Source: Cyanobacteria bacterium REEB67
Lineage (GTDB): Bacteria > Cyanobacteriota > Vampirovibrionia > Obscuribacterales > Obscuribacteraceae
DNA: 59,877 nucleotides
Assembly: GCA_018971775.1 (NCBI GenBank)
Contig: JAGXAB010000034.1
Span: forward strand, 1-59,877
Direction: 5' to 3'
The notes under the pieces were generated by a model that was not told where the DNA came from, made no database searches, and saw nothing but the letters and a program-made list of their open reading frames with translations. How positions within the stretch are numbered: the first letter of the stretch is position 1; each line of letters opens with the position of its first letter. A program made the translations under genes and the position numbers. Positions 51,685 through 59,877 of this stretch are shown here, piece after piece.

Positions 51685-52887
51685 TCAGGCGACATTGACC
51701 TGTTCATTGCTATCTGTCATCCCCGTCACCGAGCCCTTCTTAACATTACCAAAGTCCAGCTGAGTCTGGACGTAGACTCCGGAAGTCCAGTTCATCGCTT
51801 TTGTGTTGAACATATTTTGTTTAGCATCGAGTTTGACGCCGTTGAGCTCGTAATAATCGTAGTTATAGGTGCCGGTGTTGGCGTTGCCCGTGTCGTTTAT
51901 CGACGCCCCGATTTGCAGATCATATTGTTTGCCGGCTTCGATCGGTCCCAGGGAACCTTCATCGACCCACTGCGACTTTTGAGTATTCCAGAAGTCCACT
52001 TCTCCTGTTTGGCTATTGATCTGGGAGCCGAGTATGCCAAAAGTCTTGTCCGGACGCTGGAAAACTATGTCTTTTTCGATTTCGTGCGTATTTTGCAACT
52101 GACTGGCAGTCAGACTGAATGTATCATTCAATTGAATTTTACTGGCATTATCCGCCTGGGCGGATTTGATGTCGCTGCGCCAGAGGATGTCGCCCCAGGC
52201 ACCGCCCTTGGCTGAGTAATCGATTTTGTCTGGACCGCTTTGAGTGACGCTGTCAGATTGGATATTGCCGCTGCCCCCAATTTGGGAAGCAATGGTGTTG
52301 ACGAACTGATTGGCAGTAACGTCGAGATTGTTATAAGAGGCAGAGCCGGCAGGCGGTGGAATTTTATCCCCGCTACCCGAGCCGGAATTGCCGGAGCCGG
52401 AGCCGCGCTTTTCGAATTCCTTGGCATAATTGCCGAGTGGGTAGTAAGCAGTGGTGTCACCGGCATCGCTCTTCAATCCTTGCTTCCAGAGAGTATTGGC
52501 GTCGGCTTTGAGCGTCGAGTGCTCGCCTTGCATGACGCCTTCGAAGCTTTTGAAATCAGGAGCGTCTTTCTTCAGGGCAAATACATCCTGCCGAAGGACA
52601 GTTTCGTCACCATCAATTTTTGCCATTTCCTGCTTATAGGCAGCGGAGCCCTTAGTCATCTCTCCCAGAGCTTTCACATCCGTGGTAAGAGTTTCGCTCC
52701 CTTTGTTCAAGCCATAAATATCGTTATTAAAATTCAGTGACGATGTCGCCTGAGTTTCCACCGCGCTTTTAGTAGAGGCGATGACGCTCTGCCAGTCGGC
52801 CACGCTCAGGCTGTTTACCAGCGCATCAGAAGGCTGTTCAATGGGCTGTACTTTGAGATTTTCCTGAGCTTCGACCTGGTGTGTCAT
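51685..52887 (-). CDS. protein of unknown function with a jellyroll-like C-terminal domain
   Basis: A 400-residue protein without a signal peptide. The N-terminal half is helical (ATSSLNFNNDIYGLNKGSET, GEMTKGSAAYKQEMAKIDGD). A Gly/Ser linker (residues about 167-180) follows. The C-terminal half (about 220-390) is beta-rich: GGAWGDILWRSDI, FQRPDKTFGILGSQINSQTG, VDFWNTQKSQWVDEGSLGPI, YNYDYYELNGVKLDAKQNMF. Its rhythm resembles a concanavalin/lectin-like jellyroll, but no family is recognised. The ATG at 52887 is set by GAGGA seven bases upstream. It has no close neighbour on its strand. Confidence 0.55.
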   Translation of the reverse strand: MTHQVEAQENLKVQPIEQPSDALVNSLSVADWQSVIASTKSAVETQATSSLNFNNDIYGLNKGSETLTTDVKALGEMTKGSAAYKQEMAKIDGDETVLRQDVFALKKDAPDFKSFEGVMQGEHSTLKADANTLWKQGLKSDAGDTTAYYPLGNYAKEFEKRGSGSGNSGSGSGDKIPPPAGSASYNNLDVTANQFVNTIASQIGGSGNIQSDSVTQSGPDKIDYSAKGGAWGDILWRSDIKSAQADNASKIQLNDTFSLTASQLQNTHEIEKDIVFQRPDKTFGILGSQINSQTGEVDFWNTQKSQWVDEGSLGPIEAGKQYDLQIGASINDTGNANTGTYNYDYYELNGVKLDAKQNMFNTKAMNWTSGVYVQTQLDFGNVKKGSVTGMTDSNEQVNVA

Positions 52888-53067
52888 TTTCTGTCCTCGC
52901 ATAAGCAAAGTAAGACCGACATCAGGGGTGGTGATGCCGCTTCAGGACTTCAGGTGATCTTGGTAAATAGCCGGGCCGATTGCGACGTCATCCCGGACTA
53001 TAGCGGAGCTGTACTTGCTTGAGGTTTCCGACTTGTTAACTGGCGAGGCGACTGAAGAAAAGTCGCC

Positions 53068-53577
53068 TCAATACCAATTGAAACCCATAAAATGCATCAG
53101 GGGCTTATCCAGAAAAATGCCCAGATAGGTACCGACGGCTATCATTGGACCAAGCGGGATTAGAGTTTTTCCGACCGACTTATCTCCTTTTGCCAGGGCT
53201 CGCAGGACATATCCGACCGCTGCGTAAGCAAGCGAAAAATAGAACCAGGCGATCAACATCTTGATTGGGAACAAGCAGGCTCCAATCGCCGCCCACAATT
53301 TTGCATCGCCGGGCGCGATCAGTTGCTTGCGCCTGAGCGCTTGCGGTCCGGCGACAAGCAGGAGGCCGAGGGCGCAGCCTGCTGCCGACCAGAGCGCGGC
53401 CTGGCCAGAAGCGGACATATTCCCGGCAGCGAAGGCCTGGCAAACATTTAGGATGAAGCCGCCAAGTGCTGCAGGAAATGTGATCCAGTTGTAAATCATA
53501 CGCGTGCGCAGATCGGTGATGGCACCAATGGTGACACAAATTAAAATCAAAATTTCGGCCGCTGTCAAAGTGTGCAT
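53068..53577 (-). CDS. A24 family prepilin peptidase (TadV/CpaA-like)
   Basis: A 169-residue membrane aspartic peptidase with about five or six membrane helices. The two catalytic aspartates are in TDLRTRMIYNWITF and in APGDAKLWAAIGACLF. It lacks the cytoplasmic methyltransferase domain of PilD, so it is the small TadV/CpaA type that trims prepilins. No pilin gene is adjacent, although GspE-like fragments occur at 40046-42232. It sits in the inner membrane. Confidence 0.88.
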   Translation of the reverse strand: MHTLTAAEILILICVTIGAITDLRTRMIYNWITFPAALGGFILNVCQAFAAGNMSASGQAALWSAAGCALGLLLVAGPQALRRKQLIAPGDAKLWAAIGACLFPIKMLIAWFYFSLAYAAVGYVLRALAKGDKSVGKTLIPLGPMIAVGTYLGIFLDKPLMHFMGFNWY

Positions 53578-53831
53578 GGATTTCTCGAGGTCAATAAAAT
53601 TGGCATCAGCGCCAGAATCAGGTTTTGGTGTTTTAGATCTATAAAATTCAATAGAGACTCCCCTGCTCAGTCGTTATTAAGATGGCGACTCTTACCCATT
53701 ATGTCAAAGCTGGTCACTCGATACCATAGATTGCCTAACGCTGACGATTTTTATGCCGTCTTTACGCCGCCTCGACTACTTTGAAAAGGAAGCCCGGACG
53801 AAAGGGACAACCTCACAGGAGCGAGCGGTCA

Positions 53832-55430
53832 ATGGCGAATAATAGTGGTGATGCAGTCAGTCAAACAGTTAGCGATTTCAATCAGCGCCGGGCCGGTGAC
53901 GATTTCAGTGCCGCAGCCTCGGATCTGGTGGCACTGAAAGCATCGGATATGACGCACTTCAAGGATAACCTCGATCAAATCAATCAGCAGGTTGACTTCA
54001 AGAAACTTGGTTTCAGCGAAGACTTTACTATTCTCAATTCTCATGCCGATGAAATGGAGACACAGACTCAGGACGGTCAGCTGCAGGTCCGCAAAACGAG
54101 CGATCTGAATAATATAGAGGCTGTGGGGCATCCGGCACAGGCACCGTCAACAGTGGCCGCTCCACCTGAAGGCACGATTAAAGAGGCAGCGCCTTCAAGC
54201 ACAGCTCCTGCTTCTGCCGATAGCACCGCTCCGGCGGACAGCGCTACTGCAGTCGCCGGTCAAGAAGCCAGACCGGCTATCGAGGCGATCGGAACACACG
54301 GTCGCACCTTATCGGTCATGCCGGACGGCAGCGCCTCCTATACGGCCCAGGCCAATAATGGCGACTGTTACTGGCGTGTGGCGGCCGATGTTCTATCGAC
54401 GCGCACCGGTCAGCAACCGAGTGATGCCGATGTGAGCAATTTTGTCGATGTCCTGGCTAAATACAATAATAAAACCAATCCCGACGAACTTGCCGTCGAT
54501 GAAAAAATTATGATTCCACCGCCGGCTAAAGTAGATGCGGCTGCCCCGGATACGCAAGCGACACCAGCTACCCAGGCCGGTGACGCCTCAACTACAGCTC
54601 AGGCAGCCGATACGACCCAGACGCCGCAGCGCGGCGACACAACAGTTGCGCCACAAACGGGCGACACGTCCCTGGCGCAGCAAAGCGGCGACGCTGCCGC
54701 CTTAGCCCAGCCCGATCAGACAATTCCGACACGCCAGAACCAGTTTCTTGCCACCACCGACAACGTGCCCGCGACGATTGTTTCCCCAGGTGATGGCACC
54801 CCGCTCGCGACCCAACCGACAGTCGACGAGTCCAACGCCGCTGCCACCACGACTGATGTCACCTCACAAGTAGTATCGCCAGCTACTATTGACTCTCAGT
54901 CTGTGGCTCCGGTAGCGCCGGCGGCCCTGCTCCCTGAAGTTGAGGCATTGAAACCGCAAAGTGGAATCTATAATGTCATTGCACCGCCGGCTCAAGGTCT
55001 CGGACAATTTGGCGAAACCTGGAGTGATGCCAGAGACATGGCCGCTTCGCGCAACAACGAAACCGAGGCCGATCTGGCCGATGGAACCAAGACTGATACC
55101 TACAGCGGCTATTTGCAGGATGGCATCATCAACAACTGGTTCGCCGCATCTTATGCTGCGGAAGAAACTGTAAACGCAAACGGTGGCCTGGAACATCGCA
55201 AAATAGATTACAGCTCTGGTGGCTTCGGCCTGCCCTCGGTTTCCTTTCAGACTCCAGGCCATGGCAATACAAGCATAGACCAGGTGCAATCTGTCGAGAC
55301 CACGCGTGATGACGGCAGTGGCCAGTATGCCACCACTATTATTGACGGCAGCGGTGAGCAATGGCGCGCTATTTCCGGGGCCGACGGCCAGACCCTCTCA
55401 TTTGATCCGGTCGTCGCCGCTTCGCCTTGA
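53832..55430 (+). CDS. Thr/Ala-rich protein with a LysM-like domain
   Basis: A 532-residue protein without a signal peptide. The N-terminus is helical (DDFSAAASDLVALKASDMTH). A Pro/Ala/Ser linker leads to a LysM-like region (about residues 170-235): YTAQANNGDCYWRVAADVLS, FVDVLAKYNNKT and EKIMIPPP, spaced as in LysM (binds N-acetylglucosamine polymers). A Thr/Ala/Gln-rich repetitive stretch (about 235-370, with GDTTxAxQ-like units) and a Gly/Asp-rich C-terminal domain (about 385-530) follow. The ATG at 53832 has AGGAG nine bases upstream. A strong terminator lies right after the stop. Its role is likely surface or wall association, if secreted by an unseen route. Confidence 0.58.
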   Translation: MANNSGDAVSQTVSDFNQRRAGDDFSAAASDLVALKASDMTHFKDNLDQINQQVDFKKLGFSEDFTILNSHADEMETQTQDGQLQVRKTSDLNNIEAVGHPAQAPSTVAAPPEGTIKEAAPSSTAPASADSTAPADSATAVAGQEARPAIEAIGTHGRTLSVMPDGSASYTAQANNGDCYWRVAADVLSTRTGQQPSDADVSNFVDVLAKYNNKTNPDELAVDEKIMIPPPAKVDAAAPDTQATPATQAGDASTTAQAADTTQTPQRGDTTVAPQTGDTSLAQQSGDAAALAQPDQTIPTRQNQFLATTDNVPATIVSPGDGTPLATQPTVDESNAAATTTDVTSQVVSPATIDSQSVAPVAPAALLPEVEALKPQSGIYNVIAPPAQGLGQFGETWSDARDMAASRNNETEADLADGTKTDTYSGYLQDGIINNWFAASYAAEETVNANGGLEHRKIDYSSGGFGLPSVSFQTPGHGNTSIDQVQSVETTRDDGSGQYATTIIDGSGEQWRAISGADGQTLSFDPVVAASP

Positions 55431-55468
55431 GACCGGCCTGCTTTCGATCACCAGGGCCGGTCGTTTTT
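55431..55468 (+). terminator. rho-independent terminator between convergent genes
   Basis: GACCGGCCTG (55431-55440) pairs with CAGGGCCGGTC (55452-55462), with one bulged base, around an 11-base loop. TTTTT follows at 55464-55468. It starts directly after the TGA of the LysM-like gene and overlaps the end of the oppositely oriented kinase gene. Confidence 0.82.
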
Positions 55469-57919
55469 GATCTGCAATGATGGCAGGCTGTGGTTGATTT
55501 TGGCTCCCCAGTCTTTTTGCAAGGTACTTGCCTTTTCATCGGCTCCCAGCGAAGTAAGGCTGGTAAATCCATGAAGCGCTTCGACGCTATCTTTGTCGAG
55601 TTTCATGGTGGCTATGGTCAGATTTTTTAGCCTGTTTCTTTTCTTAAGTGCTTCGATAATTCGATTCGTGGCGGCGGCGGTGTCCGGTTTTGTCGCCTCA
55701 AAGGCAAGGGTTTGCAATGCTAGAATCTCTGCCACAAGCTCAGCATCGTCTAGTGAAAATCGGTATCCATACAGTCGTAAATTTTCCAGTTGCTGCGCTC
55801 CCTTTAAGCCTCTGAAAATTACCGACAAATCCTCGAAATCCGTCAGAATCAGCTTCTTCAATGGCCGCAAAAAGGGAGATTGAGCAAGAAGATGCTCGTC
55901 GATCTCCGACTTGGCGATGAACACGCACTCCAGGCCCTTGAATTTTTCCAGCCAGGGCAGATCACTATCGTCCATAGCGTGGCAAAATTGCATGTCCAGA
56001 GATTTCAGACCAGGCAGGCGAGTTAATTCGTCTCGAAATTCCAGCATTACGGGATCATGGCCGGAGTTGATAAAATCTAAATCAGTCAGACGTAAACTCT
56101 GGATATCGCCGGTCCGGAAACGCCTTAAGTAGACGGGAAACTGCTTGGTGGCCACGGTTGGTTGAAAAGTGAATATTTCGTTAACCGGCCAGAGTACTTT
56201 CCCCCTAGCCGGAGTGGATTTCCAGTCTGGGTGGTAGAGGTCGCCTATCGAAATGTCGGCCGGAAATTTATAGACACGAAAACCATTCTGCACGCCCTGA
56301 AAAAATGGTTCCCGGTCTGTAATCGAAGCCGGTGTAGGACCTTTGTCGCGAAATGCAGAAATGGCTGAGAAACGACTGGAGAGATCGATCGAATTTGGCT
56401 TCCTGGCCTGCGGCTTGGGGGCAAGAGCATGCCAGGCCAAAATGATCAGCGAAATGCACACCAGCGAAAGCACGACGCCTCCAATCAGAGCCACTCTGCC
56501 GGAGCGATTTGATATGGTCGTGAATTCTTGGTCAAAGCGCGTTTGTCCTGGGGCGTGATTATGATCAGGAAGCGCCTCCATACCATTTGCTTGCCGTGTG
56601 CGGCTGATGTAGATAGGCTGTACCTCTTCGCCGAGTGATACTTTTTCCAGGTCACTTCGCAGCTCGATAAGATTCTGGTAGCGCTCAGTCGGATTTTTGC
56701 GCAATAGCTTTGCCATGACGAGCTCCATCGAGGGCGGCACGATCTTTGCACCGGCAATCTCCTCAAGTGTTGGCGGATCGGAAAGCTGATGGCCGATTAC
56801 TATGGCTAAGGCGTTTTCGCCGACAAAAGGCGGACGGCCGGTCAGGCTCTCAAATAAACTGCAACCGACTGAATAGATGTCCGAGCGAATGTCAATTTTG
56901 CCACCCTGACATTGCTCCGGACTCATATAAAAAGGACTGCCCAGGACATCGCCTGCCCTGGTCAGACTTTGATTGTCACGATCGAAGTGAGTCTGTTTGA
57001 CCAGACCAAAATCGACCACTTTGACGGCAAACGTGTCGGCGGACATTTTCACCAGCATGATATTGCTTGGCTTCAAATCCCGGTGCAATAGCCCTTTACG
57101 ATGGGCGTAATTAACGCCATCGCAGACTTGCATGAAAATGTCGAGGGCGATCTTCAGGGGAATACGGCGTCGTATTTCCAGTAAATTAGAAAGTGTCTGC
57201 CCTTGAATGTATTCCATTGCATAAAAAGGCAGACAGCCATCATGGATGCCAAGATCTGTCACTTTCACCAGATTGATATGATCGAGGCCGGCATGGACCT
57301 TGGCTTCCAGTTGGAAGCGCGACCAGCTGCTCTCTGTCAGACGATCCGGTTGAATGATTTTCAGGGCGCAAGGTTTACGAAGAGTCTTGTGCTCGGCCAG
57401 ATAAACTTCACCCATACCTCCCTGGCCGACCATTTCGATGATTTTATAGATGCCACCAATGACGGTACCGGGCGCCAGATCGATGGAGAGCCCGGAGCCG
57501 GGATGTTTTCCGCTGATCAAGCCGTTCAGGTCGTTGCCTGCACCGGCGGGACTGCGGGACTTCGCACTCAGCTCGCGGAAGCGTTCGACCATCTCACCGG
57601 CCATGTTATCCGGCTTGTCTTGGCATTTGCAGCGCGTGTCTTGAAAGAGAAATACGGTGATCGATCCTTCATTCTTGCTCTTGCTTTTTTGCAGGCCGCA
57701 GCGTTTGCAAAATTCATCGCCGCCATCGCTTTTTGCTTGCGATTGGCTTGAGTCTGCTCTGACGCTTACTTTGCCCTGGCCTGTCTTGCTGCCGCAGGAA
57801 CAATAGAATGGCTGAAAAAGATAGGACGTCAGGGAGCCGGCCTGCTCCGCCTGGACAGATCGCTTGCCGCAGGCGGGACACAAATTTGCTTTGCCGGGTT
57901 GAGAACTTTTTGACGCCAT
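55448..57919 (-). CDS. transmembrane Ser/Thr kinase with tandem zinc ribbons and leucine-rich ectodomain
   Basis: An 823-residue kinase. The N-terminus has two zinc-ribbon-like units of identical spacing: Cys14-x2-Cys17 with Cys40-x-Cys42, and Cys71-x2-Cys74 with Cys97-x-Cys99 (each with 22 residues between). The kinase domain is at about 158-425: G-loop GQGGMGEVY, Lys187, catalytic HRDLKPSN (Asp281), DFG 303-305 and SPE 333-335. A membrane helix (about 476-498) is followed by an outer region of about 320 residues with leucine-rich repeats (LPGLKSLDMQFCHAMDDSDL, LENLRLYGYRFSLDDAEL). It shares its plan with the kinase at 24946-27174. A weak site precedes the ATG. Confidence 0.9.
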   Translation of the reverse strand: MASKSSQPGKANLCPACGKRSVQAEQAGSLTSYLFQPFYCSCGSKTGQGKVSVRADSSQSQAKSDGGDEFCKRCGLQKSKSKNEGSITVFLFQDTRCKCQDKPDNMAGEMVERFRELSAKSRSPAGAGNDLNGLISGKHPGSGLSIDLAPGTVIGGIYKIIEMVGQGGMGEVYLAEHKTLRKPCALKIIQPDRLTESSWSRFQLEAKVHAGLDHINLVKVTDLGIHDGCLPFYAMEYIQGQTLSNLLEIRRRIPLKIALDIFMQVCDGVNYAHRKGLLHRDLKPSNIMLVKMSADTFAVKVVDFGLVKQTHFDRDNQSLTRAGDVLGSPFYMSPEQCQGGKIDIRSDIYSVGCSLFESLTGRPPFVGENALAIVIGHQLSDPPTLEEIAGAKIVPPSMELVMAKLLRKNPTERYQNLIELRSDLEKVSLGEEVQPIYISRTRQANGMEALPDHNHAPGQTRFDQEFTTISNRSGRVALIGGVVLSLVCISLIILAWHALAPKPQARKPNSIDLSSRFSAISAFRDKGPTPASITDREPFFQGVQNGFRVYKFPADISIGDLYHPDWKSTPARGKVLWPVNEIFTFQPTVATKQFPVYLRRFRTGDIQSLRLTDLDFINSGHDPVMLEFRDELTRLPGLKSLDMQFCHAMDDSDLPWLEKFKGLECVFIAKSEIDEHLLAQSPFLRPLKKLILTDFEDLSVIFRGLKGAQQLENLRLYGYRFSLDDAELVAEILALQTLAFEATKPDTAAATNRIIEALKKRNRLKNLTIATMKLDKDSVEALHGFTSLTSLGADEKASTLQKDWGAKINHSLPSLQIKNDRPW

Positions 57920-57970
57920 GTATTACCAGACGCAGGTTTAGCCTTTGGACAGATTGATCCGTATTGTAGC

Positions 57971-58384
57971 CTAATGATGGCGTGAGGCTTCAGGAATTTC
58001 CAGGACGGGAAGCTCTTTGGCGACGAAACGGTGGGCTTCATTTTTACTGCCACTGTCGTGATGACCACCGCCGCCACCGCTGCCACTTCCACTTCCACCA
58101 GGGGCTTCGCCGCGGGCGCCTGCGAAATCGTTCAACTTTTTAAATTCGCCAGCACCGCAAGATGCATTCTTCAACTCTTTGCCGGAGTTGGTCATTTTTT
58201 CGTCGAGGTCAAGATGCGGAAGCACGCCGTCCTTGACCAGATCCTTTGGCATGCTATTGGCTTTCATAGAGTCCAGCTTACCCGGCGCGAGCAGATCCAT
58301 GGCCTCGGTGTGCAGGCTTGAGCCCTGTTTGTCGCCTTCATGATGACTGTTTTCCAGGTGGCGGACGTTGTCTACTAATTGCAT
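57971..58384 (-). CDS. small Gly/Ser/His-rich protein of unknown function
   Basis: A 137-residue protein. The first 80 residues are polar and charged (HLENSHHEGDKQGSSLHTEA, MKANSMPKDLVKDGVLPHLD), then a Gly/Ser run (GGSGSGSGGGGG) with a HHDSG motif and a last helix-like segment, FVAKELPVLEIPEASRHH. One Cys (NASCGAGEF) is present. GGAG sits nine bases before the ATG at 58384. The frame is open from 58456 but without a site there. No family is recognised; histidines may bind metal. Confidence 0.5.
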   Translation of the reverse strand: MQLVDNVRHLENSHHEGDKQGSSLHTEAMDLLAPGKLDSMKANSMPKDLVKDGVLPHLDLDEKMTNSGKELKNASCGAGEFKKLNDFAGARGEAPGGSGSGSGGGGGHHDSGSKNEAHRFVAKELPVLEIPEASRHH

Positions 58385-58466
58385 GTTTGTAATCTCCGAT
58401 GTAACCGACTCAAAAAGAATATTTGAGGCGGCGTAAAAACAGCATAAAGATGACAAATTATCCGCC

Positions 58467-59876
58467 CTAATTATTCAGGTCAAACCAGAAGGTGGCACCT
58501 TCGCCGGGGGTACTGTCGACACCGATGCTGCCGCCGTGGGCCTCGACTATCAATTTGGATATGGCCAGGCCAAGCCCCGTACCTCCAGCCTGCTTGCCAC
58601 TCACGGTCTGGTAGAACTTCTGGAAGAGCCTGGCCCGCACTGATTTTTCCAGCCCCTGCCCTTGATCAGTAATCGATAGGCGCAGACGTTTGCCGATAAT
58701 TTTGCTTTCAATCTTTATAGTGCTGGCGGCGGGCGAAAATTTTATGGCGTTGGCCAAAAGATTGACGAGCACCTGCTGGATGCGATTGCGATCGAAACGA
58801 ACGATATGCGACGTGACCAGATTGCTCAAGGTCAGTTCTTTGATCGTTGCCAGACTGGCGAGCAATTCGATTGCACTGGCCACTACATCGGCGATGTCGT
58901 GGGGTTGGCCGTCAATATGCAGCTGCCCGGTTTCGAGGCTCTCGAGCAGAAGCAAATCATCGACCAGTCGCATACAGGCATTGGTGGCCATTTTGAGTGA
59001 CCGCAATTGTTTGCGGCAGCGTTCGTCGTCTCCGCTATAGCCGCTGCGCTCGAGTCTCTCCATCGAGTGTCCGCAGGAGAGCAGCGGTGCTTGTATGTTG
59101 CTGGCGATCATTTGCATGAGAGTGTGCCGGAAGGCCGAGGAGCTTGCCAGCTGTGCTCGAACTGTCGCCAGTTCGGCATTTAGTGCGCTGAGTTCGTCCG
59201 TACCGGCGACTACTTCGCTGCGCCTGCTGCCGTCGGCAAGCGTCTTAGCATTGCGCACCAGTATAGAGACACGCGACGTAATGTGCTTCTTGAAGAGAAT
59301 GACAATAGCAAAGGCGATAAAGAAATTGCAGATCAAGCCGATCGTGGCAATCAACCTGATTCTCTTGCGCTCGATTTCGATAAGCTCCATTGTTCTGCCG
59401 AAGTGCCGCTCCTTTTCGTTCAGGCCGGCCAGCAAGATAGTAATGTCGTTGCCGGTATTCTGGCAAAAATTTTCAGGCAGAGTATTACTCATATCGGCGA
59501 CAAAAGTCTGTGCTTTGTAGTGCGGCTCCAGTTCTCGTATGTCCTTCATTCGCGCTTCGAGATTCAGTCTCAACTTATCGATAATGCCACCAAGCTCAGT
59601 GTCATTTTGTGCTTTTGCTTTGAGGACGGCGAAACAGGCAAAGAGATTATCGGTGTCGGCATTCAAGTTGCGGCCTGCCGCTTCTGTAGCGCCGGAACCG
59701 ATGAATTCCGCACCGTGGAAGATAAATTGATTGAGCAGACCTATACAGCGCGTCACGGCTATGATTGTTGCGCCCTCTTTGTTTTCTTCGCGAATCCACT
59801 GTGATGCTTGCTGCAGAGAATGGTAGAAGAGCCCAATCCAGACAAGATTGATCGCAAAAGGGACAAAGACAATCAA
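58467..59876 (-). CDS. sensor histidine kinase without its phospho-acceptor histidine, 5' end outside window
   Basis: At least 469 residues; the frame reaches the window edge at a TTG, so the true start may lie beyond. It has a membrane helix at 1-20, a periplasmic helical region (about 25-170), a second helix (about 174-195), HAMP (about 196-248), a HisKA-like region and an HATPase domain. Where the His of the phosphorylation motif is expected, the sequence reads [16 protein letters not shown]; the His is Ser or Asn (259-260). The ATPase boxes look intact ([31 protein letters not shown]). It may bind ATP and signal without phosphorylating, or pair with another kinase. Confidence 0.8.
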   Translation of the reverse strand: MIVFVPFAINLVWIGLFYHSLQQASQWIREENKEGATIIAVTRCIGLLNQFIFHGAEFIGSGATEAAGRNLNADTDNLFACFAVLKAKAQNDTELGGIIDKLRLNLEARMKDIRELEPHYKAQTFVADMSNTLPENFCQNTGNDITILLAGLNEKERHFGRTMELIEIERKRIRLIATIGLICNFFIAFAIVILFKKHITSRVSILVRNAKTLADGSRRSEVVAGTDELSALNAELATVRAQLASSSAFRHTLMQMIASNIQAPLLSCGHSMERLERSGYSGDDERCRKQLRSLKMATNACMRLVDDLLLLESLETGQLHIDGQPHDIADVVASAIELLASLATIKELTLSNLVTSHIVRFDRNRIQQVLVNLLANAIKFSPAASTIKIESKIIGKRLRLSITDQGQGLEKSVRARLFQKFYQTVSGKQAGGTGLGLAISKLIVEAHGGSIGVDSTPGEGATFWFDLNN

Positions 59877-59877
59877 G

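Noticed and set aside
57203..57751. 182-codon + frame opposite the zinc-ribbon kinase
   Set aside because: It mirrors the kinase domain, whose catalytic motifs are all on the minus strand.

Overview
The window (59,877 bases, GC by eye a little above 50%) is a chromosomal stretch from a Gram-negative-type bacterium. I place it tentatively in the non-photosynthetic Cyanobacteria-related lineage (Melainabacteria/Vampirovibrionophyceae, Obscuribacter-like). The reasons are a DUF3370 protein (a family known mainly from cyanobacteria), an LptA-like protein implying an outer membrane, large transmembrane Ser/Thr kinases with leucine-rich ectodomains, a KaiC-like ATPase, type IV pilus-related fragments, and no photosynthesis gene. 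This placement is inference. There is one tRNA, no rRNA, no CRISPR array, no insertion sequence and no phage module.

Layout. 1-5.6 kb: a TPR protein behind a leader with competing hairpins, a J-like/MshEN protein, a non-coding stretch with six copies of a CGTATTG half-site, a membrane protein, tRNA-Leu(UAA), an FAH-family enzyme, a rhodanese and a small membrane protein. 5.6-15.5 kb: a REC-HPt-REC protein, two divergent exported peptidases (S9 prolyl oligopeptidase and M1 aminopeptidase), a DUF3142 protein and a large exported CGPFF protein. 15.5-22.2 kb: a CuA-type cupredoxin, an FeS photolyase, a response regulator overlapping a KaiC-like ATPase, and mltG. 22.4-29.6 kb: a tightly overlapping operon of an exported protein, a Dnmt2-type methyltransferase, an RluE-type pseudouridine synthase and a transmembrane Ser/Thr kinase, followed by a long charged protein. 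29.7-36.8 kb: MOSC, isochorismatase-like, a broken MFS exporter beside an intact TetR gene, YaeQ, a NarL-type two-component pair and a TPR protein. 36.9-46 kb: a QGPD-repeat protein, thioredoxin-like, SRPBCC, a GspE-like protein without its ATPase domain, and two tandem FKBPs. 46-50.8 kb: ferrochelatase of the CpfC type plus a Lon-N protein, DUF3370, LptA-like and GNAT. 50.8-59.9 kb: TPR, hypothetical proteins, an A24 prepilin peptidase, a zinc-ribbon Ser/Thr kinase and an edge-truncated histidine kinase that lacks its histidine.

Themes. Signalling is heavy (two Ser/Thr kinases, two histidine kinases, three response-regulator proteins, KaiC) and several parts have lost key residues. Envelope functions are common (MltG, LptA-like, peptidases, FKBPs, LysM-like proteins). 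The most notable gene is a bacterial Dnmt2 homologue carrying the CFT signature, translationally coupled to an RNA pseudouridine synthase. Seven genes appear to start with TTG.
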